Source: Pseudooceanicola nitratireducens
Lineage (GTDB): Bacteria; Pseudomonadota; Alphaproteobacteria; Rhodobacterales; Rhodobacteraceae
DNA: 64,000 bases
Assembly (NCBI RefSeq): GCF_900109195.1
Contig: NZ_FNZG01000001.1
Span: 310,001 to 374,000, forward strand
Direction: 5' to 3'
A program made the position numbers and the translations under genes. How positions within the stretch are numbered: the first letter of the stretch is position 1; the number at the start of each line of letters is the position of its first letter. Shown here in pieces: positions 52,887 to 63,473 of the stretch. Under the pieces are notes generated by a model. It was given only the letters and a program-made list of their open reading frames with translations. It ran no database searches and had not been told where the DNA came from.

Positions 52887-53753
52887 GTGGCAACCAAGGC
52901 TTCGCGTTCCGCAGCCCGGCTGATGATGGCCCCGGCCGTCGTCCTGCTCCTGGGGTGGATGCTCGTCCCCCTGATCATGACGCTGATCTTCTCGTTCAAG
53001 AAGTACCTGCCGCTGCGCGGTGGCGACCTGGGCTGGGTCGGCTTCGACAACTACGTGCGGTTCGTCACCTCCTCGGCCTTCTGGCCTGCGGTTCAGGCGA
53101 CGCTGATGATCGTCGGCGGCGTTCTGGCCATCACCGTGATCTTCGGCGTGCTTCTGGCCATGCTGCTGGATCAGCCGATGTGGGGGCAGGGGGTCGTGCG
53201 GATCCTGGTGATCGCACCCTTCTTCGTCATGCCGACCGTCTCGGCGCTGGTCTGGAAGAACATGTTCATGGACCCGGTGAACGGCGTCTTTGCACATCTC
53301 TGGAAGGCTTTCGGGGCCGAGCCGATCCAATGGCTGACCCAGGCGTCCCTGCCGTCGATCATCATCATCGTCGCCTGGCAATGGCTGCCCTTCGCCACGC
53401 TGATCCTGCTGACCGCGATCCAGTCGCTGGACGGCGAACAGCTCGAGGCGGCGGAAATGGACGGCGCACCGCCCCTGAAACGCTTCTGGTACATCGTCCT
53501 GCCGCACCTGGGCCGCGCCATCACCGTGGTCGTGCTGATCCAGACGATCTTCCTTCTGGGCATCTTCGCGGAAATCTTCGTGACCACCCAGGGCTCGTTC
53601 GGGACCAAGACGCTGACCTACCTGATCTTCCAGCGCGTGCTGGAAAGCCAGAACGTGGGCTTGGGCTCTGCCGGCGGCGTCTATGCCATCATCCTCGCCA
53701 ATATCGTCGCGATCTTCCTGATGCGGATCGTGGGAAAGAACCTCGATGCCTGA
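52887..53753 (+). CDS. smoF: polyol ABC transporter permease 1
   Basis: MalF-like inner-membrane permease, 288 aa, six helices. The EAA loop is visible as EQLEAAEMDGAPPLKRFWYIVLPHLG near residues 190-215. The start is GTG at 52887 with AGGAGG six bases upstream; in-frame codons further upstream encode an Arg/Pro-rich stretch without membrane character. Followed by a 130-base gap with a family I repeat, then permease 2. Confidence 0.92.
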   Translation: MATKASRSAARLMMAPAVVLLLGWMLVPLIMTLIFSFKKYLPLRGGDLGWVGFDNYVRFVTSSAFWPAVQATLMIVGGVLAITVIFGVLLAMLLDQPMWGQGVVRILVIAPFFVMPTVSALVWKNMFMDPVNGVFAHLWKAFGAEPIQWLTQASLPSIIIIVAWQWLPFATLILLTAIQSLDGEQLEAAEMDGAPPLKRFWYIVLPHLGRAITVVVLIQTIFLLGIFAEIFVTTQGSFGTKTLTYLIFQRVLESQNVGLGSAGGVYAIILANIVAIFLMRIVGKNLDA

Positions 53754-53774
53754 TCGCCTGTCCCGCGCCCGCCC

Positions 53775-53833
53775 CATCCTCTTGCCGAAAATATCCCGGG
53801 GGGAGTCCGCAAGGACGGGGGGCAGCGCCCCCC
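53775..53833 (+). repeat. family I dispersed structured repeat, copy C
   Basis: CATCCTCTTGCCGAAAATAT and CCCGGGGGG are followed by hairpin GTCC-gcaa-GGAC (53805-53816, a GNRA tetraloop) and then GGGGGGC-agc-GCCCCCC (53817-53833). It lies between smoF and smoG in the middle of an operon, as copy A lies between urtB and urtC. Confidence 0.8.
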
Positions 53834-53883
53834 ACGCCCCCCTGGCCCCAAAGCGGGCCGCCAACCGGGAAAGGAGTTGAGCC

Positions 53884-54714
53884 ATGGCCCGCGCTGTCAC
53901 CAACCAACGCAAAGCGATCAACACCGCCTTCGCCTGGGCGATCGGCCTGCTGATCTTCTTCCCGATCCTCTGGACGATCCTGACCTCTTTCAAGACCGAG
54001 GCCGAGGCGATCGCCTCGCCGCCCTACTTCCTGTTCTTCGACTGGACGCTGGAAAACTACGCGGTGGTGCAGGAACGGTCTAACTACGCGCGCTACCTCT
54101 GGAACTCGATCGTGATCGCCGGGGGCTCGACCCTCCTGGGCGTGATCATCGCGGTGCCGGCGGCCTGGTCCATGGCCTTCGTGCCGTCGAAACGCACCAA
54201 GGACATCCTGATGTGGATGCTCTCGACCAAGATGCTTCCAGCAGTGGGCGTGCTGTATCCGATCTACCTGATCTTCATCAAAATGGGCCTGCTCGACACC
54301 AAGATCGGCCTGGTCGTGGTGCTGATGCTGATCAACCTGCCGATCATCGTCTGGATGCTTTACACCTACTTCCGCGAAATCCCCGGCGAGATCCTGGAAG
54401 CCGCACGGATAGATGGCGCAACCCTGCGCGAGGAAATCCTGTACGTGCTGACGCCGATGGCGATCCCCGGCATTGCCTCGACCATCCTGCTGAACGTCAT
54501 CCTCGCCTGGAACGAAGCCTTCTGGACCCTCAACCTGACCGCCGCCAAGGCCGGTCCGCTGACGGCCTTCATTGCCAGCTATTCCTCTCCCGAGGGGCTG
54601 TTCTACGCGAAACTCAGCGCCGCCAGCACCATGGCGATCGCCCCGATCCTCATCCTTGGCTGGTTCAGCCAGAAGCAACTTGTCCGCGGCCTGACCTTCG
54701 GCGCGGTGAAATGA
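53884..54714 (+). CDS. smoG: polyol ABC transporter permease 2
   Basis: MalG-like permease, 276 aa, six helices, with PILWTILTSFKTEAEAIASPP near residues 22-42 and the EAA loop EIPGEILEAARIDGATLREEILYVLTPMAIPG (165-196, read in parts). AAAGGAGTTGAGCC gives a strong ribosome site. Pairs with SmoF as the channel. Confidence 0.93.
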   Translation: MARAVTNQRKAINTAFAWAIGLLIFFPILWTILTSFKTEAEAIASPPYFLFFDWTLENYAVVQERSNYARYLWNSIVIAGGSTLLGVIIAVPAAWSMAFVPSKRTKDILMWMLSTKMLPAVGVLYPIYLIFIKMGLLDTKIGLVVVLMLINLPIIVWMLYTYFREIPGEILEAARIDGATLREEILYVLTPMAIPGIASTILLNVILAWNEAFWTLNLTAAKAGPLTAFIASYSSPEGLFYAKLSAASTMAIAPILILGWFSQKQLVRGLTFGAVK

Positions 54715-54755
54715 TCCCGCCCCTTTGGGGTAGGCAATAGTAAGGGAACAAAACC

Positions 54756-55756
<1,001 letters not shown>

Positions 55757-55760
<4 letters not shown>

Positions 55761-56530
55761 CCCGGCTGGCTGGAAAAACCGCGCTGATCACCGGCGCGGC
55801 CCGCGGCATCGGCCTGGCCTTTGCGCAGGCCTATGTGGCCGAAGGTGCCCGCGTGGCGATTGCCGATATCGACATCGCCCGCGCCCGCGATGCGGCTGCC
55901 GGGATCGGTGACGCGGCCATCGCGGTCGAAATGGACGTGACCCGGCAGGACAGCATCGACGCCGCCGTCGCCGCGACCGTCGACCAGTTGGGCGGCATCG
56001 ACATCCTGGTCAACAACGCCGCCATCTTCACCGCCGCCCCGATCGCTGAGATCACGCGCGACGACTTCGCCCGCACCTTCGACATCAACGTCGCAGGCAC
56101 GCTCTTTACCCTGCAGGCGGTGGCGAAACACATGATCGACCGGGGGCAGGGCGGCAAGATCATCAACATGGCCTCCCAGGCCGGGCGGCGCGGGGAATCC
56201 TTGGTCGCCGTCTACTGCGCCACCAAGGCCGCGGTGATCAGCCTGACCCAATCGGCCGGTCTGAACCTGATCGAACATGGCATCAACGTGAACGCCATCG
56301 CGCCCGGCGTGGTCGATGGGGAACACTGGGACGGCGTGGACGCCTTTTTCGCGAAATACGAAGGCAAAGCCCCGGGCCAAAAGAAGAAAGAGGTCGGCGA
56401 AGCCGTGCCCTTCGGCCGCATGGGCACCGCGCAGGACCTGACCGGCATGGCGGTGTTCCTTGCCTCGGACGACGCCGACTACATCGTCGCCCAGACCTAC
56501 AACGTCGACGGCGGCAACTGGATGAGCTGA
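55757..56530 (+). CDS. smoS: sorbitol (L-iditol 2-) dehydrogenase, SDR type
   Basis: Oxidises D-sorbitol to D-fructose with NAD; 257 aa. SDR motifs are GAARGIG (12-18), NNAA near 90, [11 protein letters not shown] and catalytic YCATK near 152-156. The C-terminal stretch around [16 protein letters not shown] and [17 protein letters not shown] closely matches my recollection of the Rhodobacter sphaeroides sorbitol dehydrogenase, which makes this one of the surest substrate assignments in the window. Coupled to smoK by overlap. Confidence 0.94.
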
Positions 56531-56557
56531 CCGTGAGGTCGGCCAGGGAAGACAAGA

Positions 56558-58021
56558 ATGAAGCTTTCGAACGCCACGCTGGACCAGCTGCCCGAAGGGA
56601 TCGCCCGCCCGAGTTATGATCGCGCGACGCTGACCCCGGGCATCCTGCACATCGGCCTGGGCAATTTCCACCGCGCCCATCAGGCCTGGTATCTGCACCG
56701 TCTGATGCAGGCCGGTCAGGCGCAGGACTGGGCCATCCTGGGCGCGGGTGTCCGCGCCTACGACGAAGCGCAGCGGGTGAAGCTGGCCGAACAGGACTAT
56801 CTGACCACGCTGATCGAACTGGACCCACAGGGCACGCAGGCCGAGGTCGTGGGCTCGATGATCGGCTATGTGCCGATCGCCGACGACCACGCCCCCCTGA
56901 TCGCCGCCATGTCGGACCCGGCCATTCGCATCGTGTCGCTGACCGTGACCGAGGGCGGCTATTACCTGGATCCCGCCACCAAGAAATTCGATCCGACCCA
57001 CGCCGACATCCGCCATGACGCCGGCCTGTCCAACGCGCCGCGCACCGCCTTTGGCGCGATCATCGCCGCCCTGCGCAACCGCCGTGACGCGGGGCACGGG
57101 CCGTTTACCTGCCAAAGCTGTGACAACCTGCCCGGCAACGGCCGCCTCCTGCGCGAGGTCGTGGTGTCCCTGGCCCGCCTGTCCGACCCGGAGCTGGCCG
57201 ACTGGATCGACATCGAATGCAGCTTCCCCAATTCGATGGTGGATTGCATCGTGCCCGCCACCGGCCCGCGCGAGGTTCAGCTGGCCCGGGATCTCGGGAT
57301 CGAGGACGCCGCCCCCGTCACCCATGAGAACTTCCGCCAATGGGTGCTCGAGGATGACTTCTGCGCCGGGCGCCCCGCGTGGGAAGACGTCGGTGCCACC
57401 TTTACCGACCGCGTGCATGATTACGAGGCGATGAAGCTGCGGATCCTCAACGGCGGGCATCAGGTGATCGCCGCCCCGGCCGAGGTGCTTGGCCTGACGA
57501 CCATCGCGGAGACCATGGCCCATCCGCAGATCCGCGCACTGTTCCGCAAAGTCGCGCTAGAGGAAATCGGCCCCCATGTTCACGACGTCCCCGGCATGAC
57601 GCCCGCGCAGTATGTCGACCTGATCGACCGGCGGTTTTCCAACCCCGCGATCCTCGACACCGTGCGGCGCGTGGCCTTTGACGGATCGTCGCGCCACACC
57701 GGGGCGGTGCTGCCGGTGATCCGCGATGCCATCGCCGCCGGAACGCCCCTGGACGGTCTGGCCCTAAGCCAGGCGCTGTGGTGCCGGATGTGCGAAGGCA
57801 CCCGCGAAGACGGCACCACGGTCGAACCGAACGATCCCTTCTGGGCCCAGCTTCAGGCCGCTGCCAGTGCCGCCCGGACCCGCCCCGCCGCCTGGCTGGA
57901 CCTGCGGCAGTTCTATGGCGATCTGGGCGACGATCCGCGCTTTGCCGGTGCCTTCGACCGCTGGCTGCGCGCGCTTTGGGCCGACGGGGTCGAACCGACC
58001 CTGGCCGCCTATACTGGGTAG
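56558..58021 (+). CDS. mtlK: mannitol 2-dehydrogenase (polyol-specific long-chain dehydrogenase)
   Basis: A 487-aa NAD-dependent enzyme oxidising D-mannitol to fructose and often D-arabinitol to xylulose. Family motifs are GILHIGLGNFHRAHQAWYL near 28-46 (cofactor-binding), TVTEGGYYLD near 129-138, and the catalytic K-x5-N-x2-H in MKLRILNGGHQV near residues 290-301. It is 27 bases after smoS and 3 bases before xylB, consistent with processing of several polyols by the operon. Confidence 0.94.
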   Translation: MKLSNATLDQLPEGIARPSYDRATLTPGILHIGLGNFHRAHQAWYLHRLMQAGQAQDWAILGAGVRAYDEAQRVKLAEQDYLTTLIELDPQGTQAEVVGSMIGYVPIADDHAPLIAAMSDPAIRIVSLTVTEGGYYLDPATKKFDPTHADIRHDAGLSNAPRTAFGAIIAALRNRRDAGHGPFTCQSCDNLPGNGRLLREVVVSLARLSDPELADWIDIECSFPNSMVDCIVPATGPREVQLARDLGIEDAAPVTHENFRQWVLEDDFCAGRPAWEDVGATFTDRVHDYEAMKLRILNGGHQVIAAPAEVLGLTTIAETMAHPQIRALFRKVALEEIGPHVHDVPGMTPAQYVDLIDRRFSNPAILDTVRRVAFDGSSRHTGAVLPVIRDAIAAGTPLDGLALSQALWCRMCEGTREDGTTVEPNDPFWAQLQAAASAARTRPAAWLDLRQFYGDLGDDPRFAGAFDRWLRALWADGVEPTLAAYTG

Positions 58022-58024
58022 GCC

Positions 58025-59464
58025 ATGGCGTACCTCGGGATTGATCTTGGCACCTCGGGTCTGCGGGCGCTTCTGGTGGATGACGCGGGCAGGCCCCTTG
58101 CATCGGTCGAACGCGCGCTGAGCACGCAGCATCCGCACCCCGGCTGGTCCGAACAGGACCCCGCCACCTGGATCGCCGCGCTGGAAGCCGCGGTGGCCGA
58201 GCTTCGGGACACCGCGCCCGATTTCGCCGCGATCCGGGGGATCGGCGTTGCGGGGCATATGCACGGCGCGACCCTGCTGGACGCCTCTGACCAGGTGATC
58301 CGCCCCTGCATTCTGTGGAACGACACCCGCAGCCATGCCGAAGCCGCCGCTTTGGACGCCACGCCCGGCCTGCGCGAGTTGTCGGGGAATATCGTCTTCC
58401 CGGGCTTCACCGCGCCAAAGCTCGCCTGGGTACGGGCGCATGAACCGGACCTATTTGCCCGCGTGGCCAAGGTGCTGCTGCCGGCCGCCTATCTGAACCT
58501 CTACCTGACCGGCGATCACGTCGCCGACATGTCCGACAGCGCCGGGACCTCCTGGCTGGACGTGGGCGCGCGGGATTGGTCGGACACCCTGCTGGACGCA
58601 GGAGGGCTGCGCCGCGACCAGATGCCCCGGCTGGTCGAGGGCAGCGCCCCCGCCGGTCAGCTGCGCCGCGATCTGGCGCAGGCCTGGGGGCTGGGGCAGG
58701 TCACGGTGGCGGGCGGTGCGGGCGACAACGCCGCCGCCGCCTGCGGCATCGGGGCCCTGGCCGAGGGGCAGGGGTTCGTATCCCTTGGCACCTCGGGCGT
58801 GGTTCTGGCGGCGCGCGACGGATACCATCCCGCCCCCGAGACCGCGCTGCACACCTTCTGCCATGCGGTGCCGGGGCGCTGGTACCAGATGGGGGTCATG
58901 CTGTCCGCCGCCGGGTCGCTGTCCTGGTTGGCGCAGATGGTGGGCCGCAAGCCCGCCGATCTGGTCTCTGACCTGGGCGAGGCGCTGACCGCCCCCGGAG
59001 CCGTCACCTTCCTGCCCTATCTCTCGGGCGAACGGACGCCGCACAATGACGCCGCCGTGCGCGGGGCCTATACCGGATTGTCCGCCGGCACCGACCTGGC
59101 CGACATGACCCGCGCCGTGCTGGAAGGCGTGGCCTTTGGCCTGCGCGACAGTGCCGAGGCGCTGCGGGCCACCGGGGCCCAGCTGGATCAGCTGTTTGCC
59201 GTGGGCGGCGGGGCGTCGTCCCGGCTGTGGCTTCGGATGATCGCCACGGCGCTGAACGTGTCGCTGGCCCTGCCTGCGGGGCGCGAATTCGGCGCGGCCC
59301 TGGGCGCTGCGCGGCTGGCCATGGTTGCCGCTGGGGCGGACGAGGCCCGGGTGATGTCGCCACCGCAGGTGGACGAGGTGATCGCGCCGGATGCGGATCT
59401 GCGTGCGGCGTTTGATGACGGCTATGCGCGGTTCCGGGCGCTGTATCCGAAGCTGGCGGGGTAG
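58025..59464 (+). CDS. xylB: xylulokinase
   Basis: FGGY-family kinase, 479 aa, phosphorylating D-xylulose to xylulose-5-P. The start YLGIDLGTSGLRALLVDD is the phosphate-1 motif. ILWNDTRSHAEA (near 97-108), NIVFPGFTAPKLAWVRAHEPDLF (120-142, read in parts) and AAGSLSWLAQMV are typical of XylB. The adenosine motif is AVGGGASSRLWLRMIA near 393-408. In the smo operon it would handle xylulose made from arabinitol by MtlK. Confidence 0.94.
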   Translation: MAYLGIDLGTSGLRALLVDDAGRPLASVERALSTQHPHPGWSEQDPATWIAALEAAVAELRDTAPDFAAIRGIGVAGHMHGATLLDASDQVIRPCILWNDTRSHAEAAALDATPGLRELSGNIVFPGFTAPKLAWVRAHEPDLFARVAKVLLPAAYLNLYLTGDHVADMSDSAGTSWLDVGARDWSDTLLDAGGLRRDQMPRLVEGSAPAGQLRRDLAQAWGLGQVTVAGGAGDNAAAACGIGALAEGQGFVSLGTSGVVLAARDGYHPAPETALHTFCHAVPGRWYQMGVMLSAAGSLSWLAQMVGRKPADLVSDLGEALTAPGAVTFLPYLSGERTPHNDAAVRGAYTGLSAGTDLADMTRAVLEGVAFGLRDSAEALRATGAQLDQLFAVGGGASSRLWLRMIATALNVSLALPAGREFGAALGAARLAMVAAGADEARVMSPPQVDEVIAPDADLRAAFDDGYARFRALYPKLAG

Positions 59465-59896
59465 GGGGGCTGCTGGTGCTGCCCGCCGGCGTGTTCACCA
59501 TATTGGATTACGGTCCGTCGCGCTGAGCTTCTGCGCTGGATCTCACTTTGCCATCAAAGCACCGGTCCTGAGAATACTGTCCCGCCCGGCGGCACGCCGG
59601 GCAGCGCCGACCCGCCCCCCTGGGGCGGCGCTTATGCGCCTCCCCGCGGGCCGGCGCTGCCCTTGGCGAAGACCTCGGAAGTTGGCGTGCCGGTTTGAGG
59701 CGACCTGCGCCCCGTGGCTCCACCCGAGTTCAGGCTTCACGGGCCGGTGCTGCCCTCTGTGTGGACCTCTGAGGAAAGAGAGCCGGTTCGGGTTTCCGAA
59801 GGCAATTCGCGCCGGTAAAACGCGATTGGCTTATTTGGACGCAATCGGACAAGCGAAGAGCAGCTTTTCGGCCCCCCATACCCTCCCCCAAAACAA
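59465..59896. other. gap after xylB; family II repeat, no gene
   Basis: About 430 bases between the convergent xylB and phosphoglucomutase genes. It holds the family II repeat (59582-59673) and a further ~200 bases (59690-59890) without coding character or recognisable RNA. No obvious terminator directly follows xylB. Confidence 0.5.
59582..59673 (+). repeat. family II dispersed structured repeat, copy 2
   Basis: Matches 21030-21123. Here the first hairpin is CCCGGCG-gca-CGCCGGG; then GGGCAGCG ... CGCTGCCC as outer stem, enclosing CCGCCCC-cct-GGGGCGG, GGCGC-ttat-GCGCC and CCCGCGGG. Differences between the copies lie mainly in loops or keep pairing. Confidence 0.8.
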
Positions 59897-59924
59897 ACCG
59901 GCGGCCCCAAGTGAAGCCGCCGGT
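59891..59924 (-). terminator. intrinsic terminator of the phosphoglucomutase gene
   Basis: On the minus strand a perfect 9-bp stem ACCGGCGGC-ttcacttggg-GCCGCCGGT is followed by TTGTTTT, starting 23 bases after the stop codon at 59948. Confidence 0.82.
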
Positions 59925-59947
59925 CAAAACTCAATCAGAAACCCGGA

Positions 59948-61444
59948 TCAGAAGGTCTGATCATAGTCCCCGACCGCCGGTTCGGTGCGGATCACATCGT
60001 CGATCTCCTGGAAGATCGCGCGCAGCTCCGCCTCGGACTCGGAACTCTCGCAAACCACCACCAGGTTGGGCGTGTTCGACGAAGCGCGCACCAATCCCCA
60101 GGAGCCGTTGTCCAGGATCACCCGGGCGCCGTTCACGGTCACGACCTCTTTGATCGGACGGCCGGCAAAGCTGTCGCCGGCCTCGGCCTTGGCGACCAGT
60201 TTCTCGACCAGCCGCTCGAGGATGTCGTATTTCTCGGTATCGGCGGCATAGGGCGACATGGTGGGTGTCGACCAGGTCTTGGGCAGGGCCTTGCGCAGGT
60301 CCGACATCTTCATGTCCGGGTTACGGTCCATCAGCTTGCAGATCTCGACCGCGACGCGCATGCCGTCGTCATAGCCACGGCCCACGGGGCTGGCCATGAA
60401 GTAATGGCCCGACTTCTCGAACCCCGCCAAGGCACCCAACTCGTGCACGCGGCGCTTCATGTGGCTGTGCCCGGTTTTCCAGTAATCCGCCTTCACGCCA
60501 TTGGCGCGCAGTTCCGGGTCAGAAGCAAAAAGCCCGGTGGATTTCACATCCGCCACGAAGGTCGCGTTCGGATAGATCTTGGACAGGTCGCGGGCCATGA
60601 TGACACCCACCTTGTCGGCAAAGATCTCTTCACCCTCGTCGTCGACCACGCCACAGCGGTCGCCGTCGCCGTCAAAGCCAAGCGCCATGTCGGCACCCGA
60701 GGCTTTCACGCTGTCGGACATGTCGTGCAGCATTTCCATGGCTTCGGGGTTGGGGTTGTAGTTCGGGAATGTGTAGTCGAGCGTATTGTGGCTATCGACC
60801 ACCTCGACCCCGATGCGTTTGAAGACCTCGGGCGCAAAAGCGGCGGCGGTGCCGTTGCCGGTGGCGCAGACGACCTTCAGCTTGCGGGACATTTTGAAAT
60901 CCCCCACGAGGTCGTCGATATAGGCGTCCCAGACACCGTCGACGAATTCATAGGACCCGCCTGGGCGCGGTTCGCCCTTGCCTTCAAGCACGATGTCCTT
61001 CAACTCGCCCATCTCGTCGGGGCCGTGGGTCAGGGGCATGTCAAAGCCCATCTTCACGCCCGTCCAGCCGTTCGGGTTGTGCGAGGCCGTGACCATCGCC
61101 ACCGCGCAGCCGCCCAGGTGGAAGCTGCTGAAATAGGCCATGGGCGTGATGCAGGGGCCGATGTCGCGGACCTTGATGCCGGCCTGCATCAGGCCCAGGA
61201 TCAGCGCGTTCTTGATGGCCAGCGAATAGTCGCGATAGTCGTTGCCGACGGCGATCTCGGGCTTGATGCCGCGCTTGTGCATCTGCGTGCCAAGACCCAG
61301 GCCCAGGGCGGTCATGCCGGGCAGGTTGATCTCGTCCGGGTATTTCCAGCGCGCGTCATATTCGCGGAACCCCGTCGGCTTGATCATCGCATCGCGCAGG
61401 AATTCCCAGGTATTCGGGGTCACGTCAGCAATCGGTTTGGTCAC
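59948..61444 (-). CDS. phosphoglucomutase/phosphomannomutase
   Basis: Interconverts hexose-1- and -6-phosphates for nucleotide-sugar supply. The 498-aa protein has the catalytic phosphoserine at Ser121 (VTASHNPNGW), the metal loop DGDGDR at 258-263, a sugar-specificity loop near GFEKSGHYFMASP, and the phosphate loop RASSNTPN near the end. The start is GTG with AGAGAG upstream; an ATG 19 codons earlier would add a charged leader. Located beside capsule export genes, so it probably provides Glc-1-P or Man-1-P for polysaccharide. A palindrome lies in its upstream region. Confidence 0.92.
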   Translation of the reverse strand: MTKPIADVTPNTWEFLRDAMIKPTGFREYDARWKYPDEINLPGMTALGLGLGTQMHKRGIKPEIAVGNDYRDYSLAIKNALILGLMQAGIKVRDIGPCITPMAYFSSFHLGGCAVAMVTASHNPNGWTGVKMGFDMPLTHGPDEMGELKDIVLEGKGEPRPGGSYEFVDGVWDAYIDDLVGDFKMSRKLKVVCATGNGTAAAFAPEVFKRIGVEVVDSHNTLDYTFPNYNPNPEAMEMLHDMSDSVKASGADMALGFDGDGDRCGVVDDEGEEIFADKVGVIMARDLSKIYPNATFVADVKSTGLFASDPELRANGVKADYWKTGHSHMKRRVHELGALAGFEKSGHYFMASPVGRGYDDGMRVAVEICKLMDRNPDMKMSDLRKALPKTWSTPTMSPYAADTEKYDILERLVEKLVAKAEAGDSFAGRPIKEVVTVNGARVILDNGSWGLVRASSNTPNLVVVCESSESEAELRAIFQEIDDVIRTEPAVGDYDQTF

Positions 61445-61503
61445 GTCAATCTCTCTTCTGTCAGGCGCGGACCGGGGGCCCGCGGGTCTTTTATATGTCA
61501 CAT

Positions 61504-61517
61504 GCCGTTGTAACGGC
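61504..61517. promoter_or_regulatory. palindrome upstream of phosphoglucomutase gene
   Basis: GCCGTT-GT-AACGGC, a 6-2-6 inverted repeat, lies ~60 bases upstream of the GTG start and, on the minus strand, just before an ACATATAAAAG stretch that could be a -10 region. Possible regulator site. Confidence 0.35.
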
Positions 61518-61607
61518 TTGATGGGGGCGCGTCAGCCAATCCTGTCCGAATGACCAGGCAACCCATCCGTTTTGGAAACTTTGCCGTAATCTTCGGCCCA
61601 TTGGTCC

Positions 61608-63473
61608 CTAGCTCGACACCTGTTCGCGCAGAATCGACGCGGTGAGCGAGATCATCAGGTAGATCCCCGAGAGGATCAGGAAAGCCAGGATCGTGTTTTC
61701 GAACTTGCGCGGATAGCTGGGATCCTCGGCCGCGACCGGGTTGACCGAGGTGGTGAGGTACCGCACCTGTCGGTTCGCCTCCAGCTCGGTCTGTTTTTCG
61801 TTCTGCAGCGCGGATTGCAGGAACAGATCCGCCGTCGCCAGGTCGGCCTGGGCCATCTGGATGCGCGCGGCCTTCTCCGCCAGCGAGGTCTCGCCGGTGG
61901 TGGCATCGGTCATCTTGGCGTTCAACTCGGCCAGCAGGGCGCGCAGCCGGCGCACATCGCCTTCGACCCCTTCGACGCGGGCCTGGTTGGGCCGGACGTT
62001 GTCCAGAAGCGCCTGAAGCTGCAGCTCTTTCTCTTGCAGCTGGACCTCGTAATTCGAGATCTGCGTGCGGAGCGAGGCGATATAGCCCTCGGGGTCGACA
62101 AAGTTGTCTTCCTGCAGCCGCACCAGCGCCTCTTGCGCGACGCGGCGTTCTTCCTTGGCCTTCTCAAGCGAGGCACGCGCCGTGGCCATGCCGTCTTCGC
62201 GCTTGCGGCGCGACAGCTCGTCCACGCGTTCCTCGGCATAGGTGATCAGGTGATCGGCGAATTGCGCGGCGATGGCGGGATCGGCGGCGGCGACCTCCAT
62301 CTTGATGACCCCTTCGGTCGGGTCATAGGCAATCTTCACGTATTTCTTGTAGACCTTGTAGGCGTCTTCGTTCGATGGCGTGTCGGCCATGCGCTGGATC
62401 GGGTCGATCCAGTCCTGCGTGAAATGCGCCTTGAAGCCCATGTCCTCGTCCAGCCGCAGCATCGCGTCCTTCGACTGGAGATAGCTTTGCACCGCGATGG
62501 CGTCCTGGTTGGTGGCAAACTGGGTGCCCTGCAACAGCCCACCGATGCCCGACCCGCCGGCGTTGTCGGCCTGCAGGATCAGGAACTCGGCCTTTGACGA
62601 ATACATCGGCGTGGCAATGGCATAGAAGTAATAGCCCGCCAGGATCGCCGGGGCGAAAACGAAAAACGACAGCCGGGTGAACAGCAGGACCAGCCGGCGG
62701 CGGCGGCGGCGCGCGATGTCGCGCTGGATGTCCATGATCTCTCGCGCGCGGCGGTCGGCGGGGTTCACCTCGGTCGAGGGAAGGTTGGCCTGATCCAGCG
62801 GCACGGTCTTGGGAAGCGTTTCCCCGCGCTTGGCGGGCACGCCGGCCTGCGCGGTTGCGGCCCCGGCAGCGGCCCCGCCCGATCCGGCACCGGGCACCAC
62901 CAGTTCCAGCATGTTCGTGGGCTTGAACGGGTCGATGCCCTTGGCGCGCAGCTGGCGCACGGCGTCGAAATCGCTGGTCGGGGCCAGCCCGTATTTCTGC
63001 GCCACGCGCCGCGCCATGCGCAGCTGGCGGCCCGTAAGGCCTTCGCGGCGGATCGCGTTGATGTCGGTCTCGGCGCTGACTTCTGTGTCTGAACTGACCT
63101 CACCGCTGCGGGCGGTGTTGGTCTTGGCGGGCTGTGCCGCATCGGCAGGCGTGGCAGGGGTGGGCTGCTGCGCCGGGGCCGCGCCCTCGGGCTGACCCTG
63201 GGCCGGGGCGGACCTGCGCGGTGTCTGGGCGGCGCGCGGGGCCTGGCCGTCCTTCAGCGCGGCCAGCGATGCCGCGCGGCGGCGCGCCACATCGGCCATG
63301 GAATTGGCGGCCCCGGCGGGGGCTTGCGGCGGTGTGGCCCCAGCCGGGGTCTCGGGCGTTTCAGGCGCGGCGGCCCCTTCGCCCGAGGCCTCGGGACGGG
63401 GCTGCGCGGCACGCGGCGCGCCATCGTCGGCCTTGCGGATGCGGAATTTCCTAGCCTTGGGTTTCGTAGTCAT
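61608..63473 (-). CDS. kpsE: capsule polysaccharide export inner-membrane protein (KpsE/Wzz-like)
   Basis: A 621-aa polysaccharide co-polymerase-type protein linking the ABC exporter to the outer-membrane channel. The first ~130 residues are basic then Ala/Pro-rich and disordered. A helical segment (GLTGRQLRMARRVAQKYGLAP) follows, then the first membrane helix at ~255-285 after an Arg-rich cluster (RRRRR), a periplasmic coiled-coil region (~400-560, with EKAKEERRVAQEALVRLQED) and a final helix (NTILAFLILSGIYLMISL). It is much longer than E. coli KpsE because of the N-terminal extension. The start overlaps the KpsT-like gene end by 23 bases. Confidence 0.85.
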   Translation of the reverse strand: MTTKPKARKFRIRKADDGAPRAAQPRPEASGEGAAAPETPETPAGATPPQAPAGAANSMADVARRRAASLAALKDGQAPRAAQTPRRSAPAQGQPEGAAPAQQPTPATPADAAQPAKTNTARSGEVSSDTEVSAETDINAIRREGLTGRQLRMARRVAQKYGLAPTSDFDAVRQLRAKGIDPFKPTNMLELVVPGAGSGGAAAGAATAQAGVPAKRGETLPKTVPLDQANLPSTEVNPADRRAREIMDIQRDIARRRRRRLVLLFTRLSFFVFAPAILAGYYFYAIATPMYSSKAEFLILQADNAGGSGIGGLLQGTQFATNQDAIAVQSYLQSKDAMLRLDEDMGFKAHFTQDWIDPIQRMADTPSNEDAYKVYKKYVKIAYDPTEGVIKMEVAAADPAIAAQFADHLITYAEERVDELSRRKREDGMATARASLEKAKEERRVAQEALVRLQEDNFVDPEGYIASLRTQISNYEVQLQEKELQLQALLDNVRPNQARVEGVEGDVRRLRALLAELNAKMTDATTGETSLAEKAARIQMAQADLATADLFLQSALQNEKQTELEANRQVRYLTTSVNPVAAEDPSYPRKFENTILAFLILSGIYLMISLTASILREQVSS

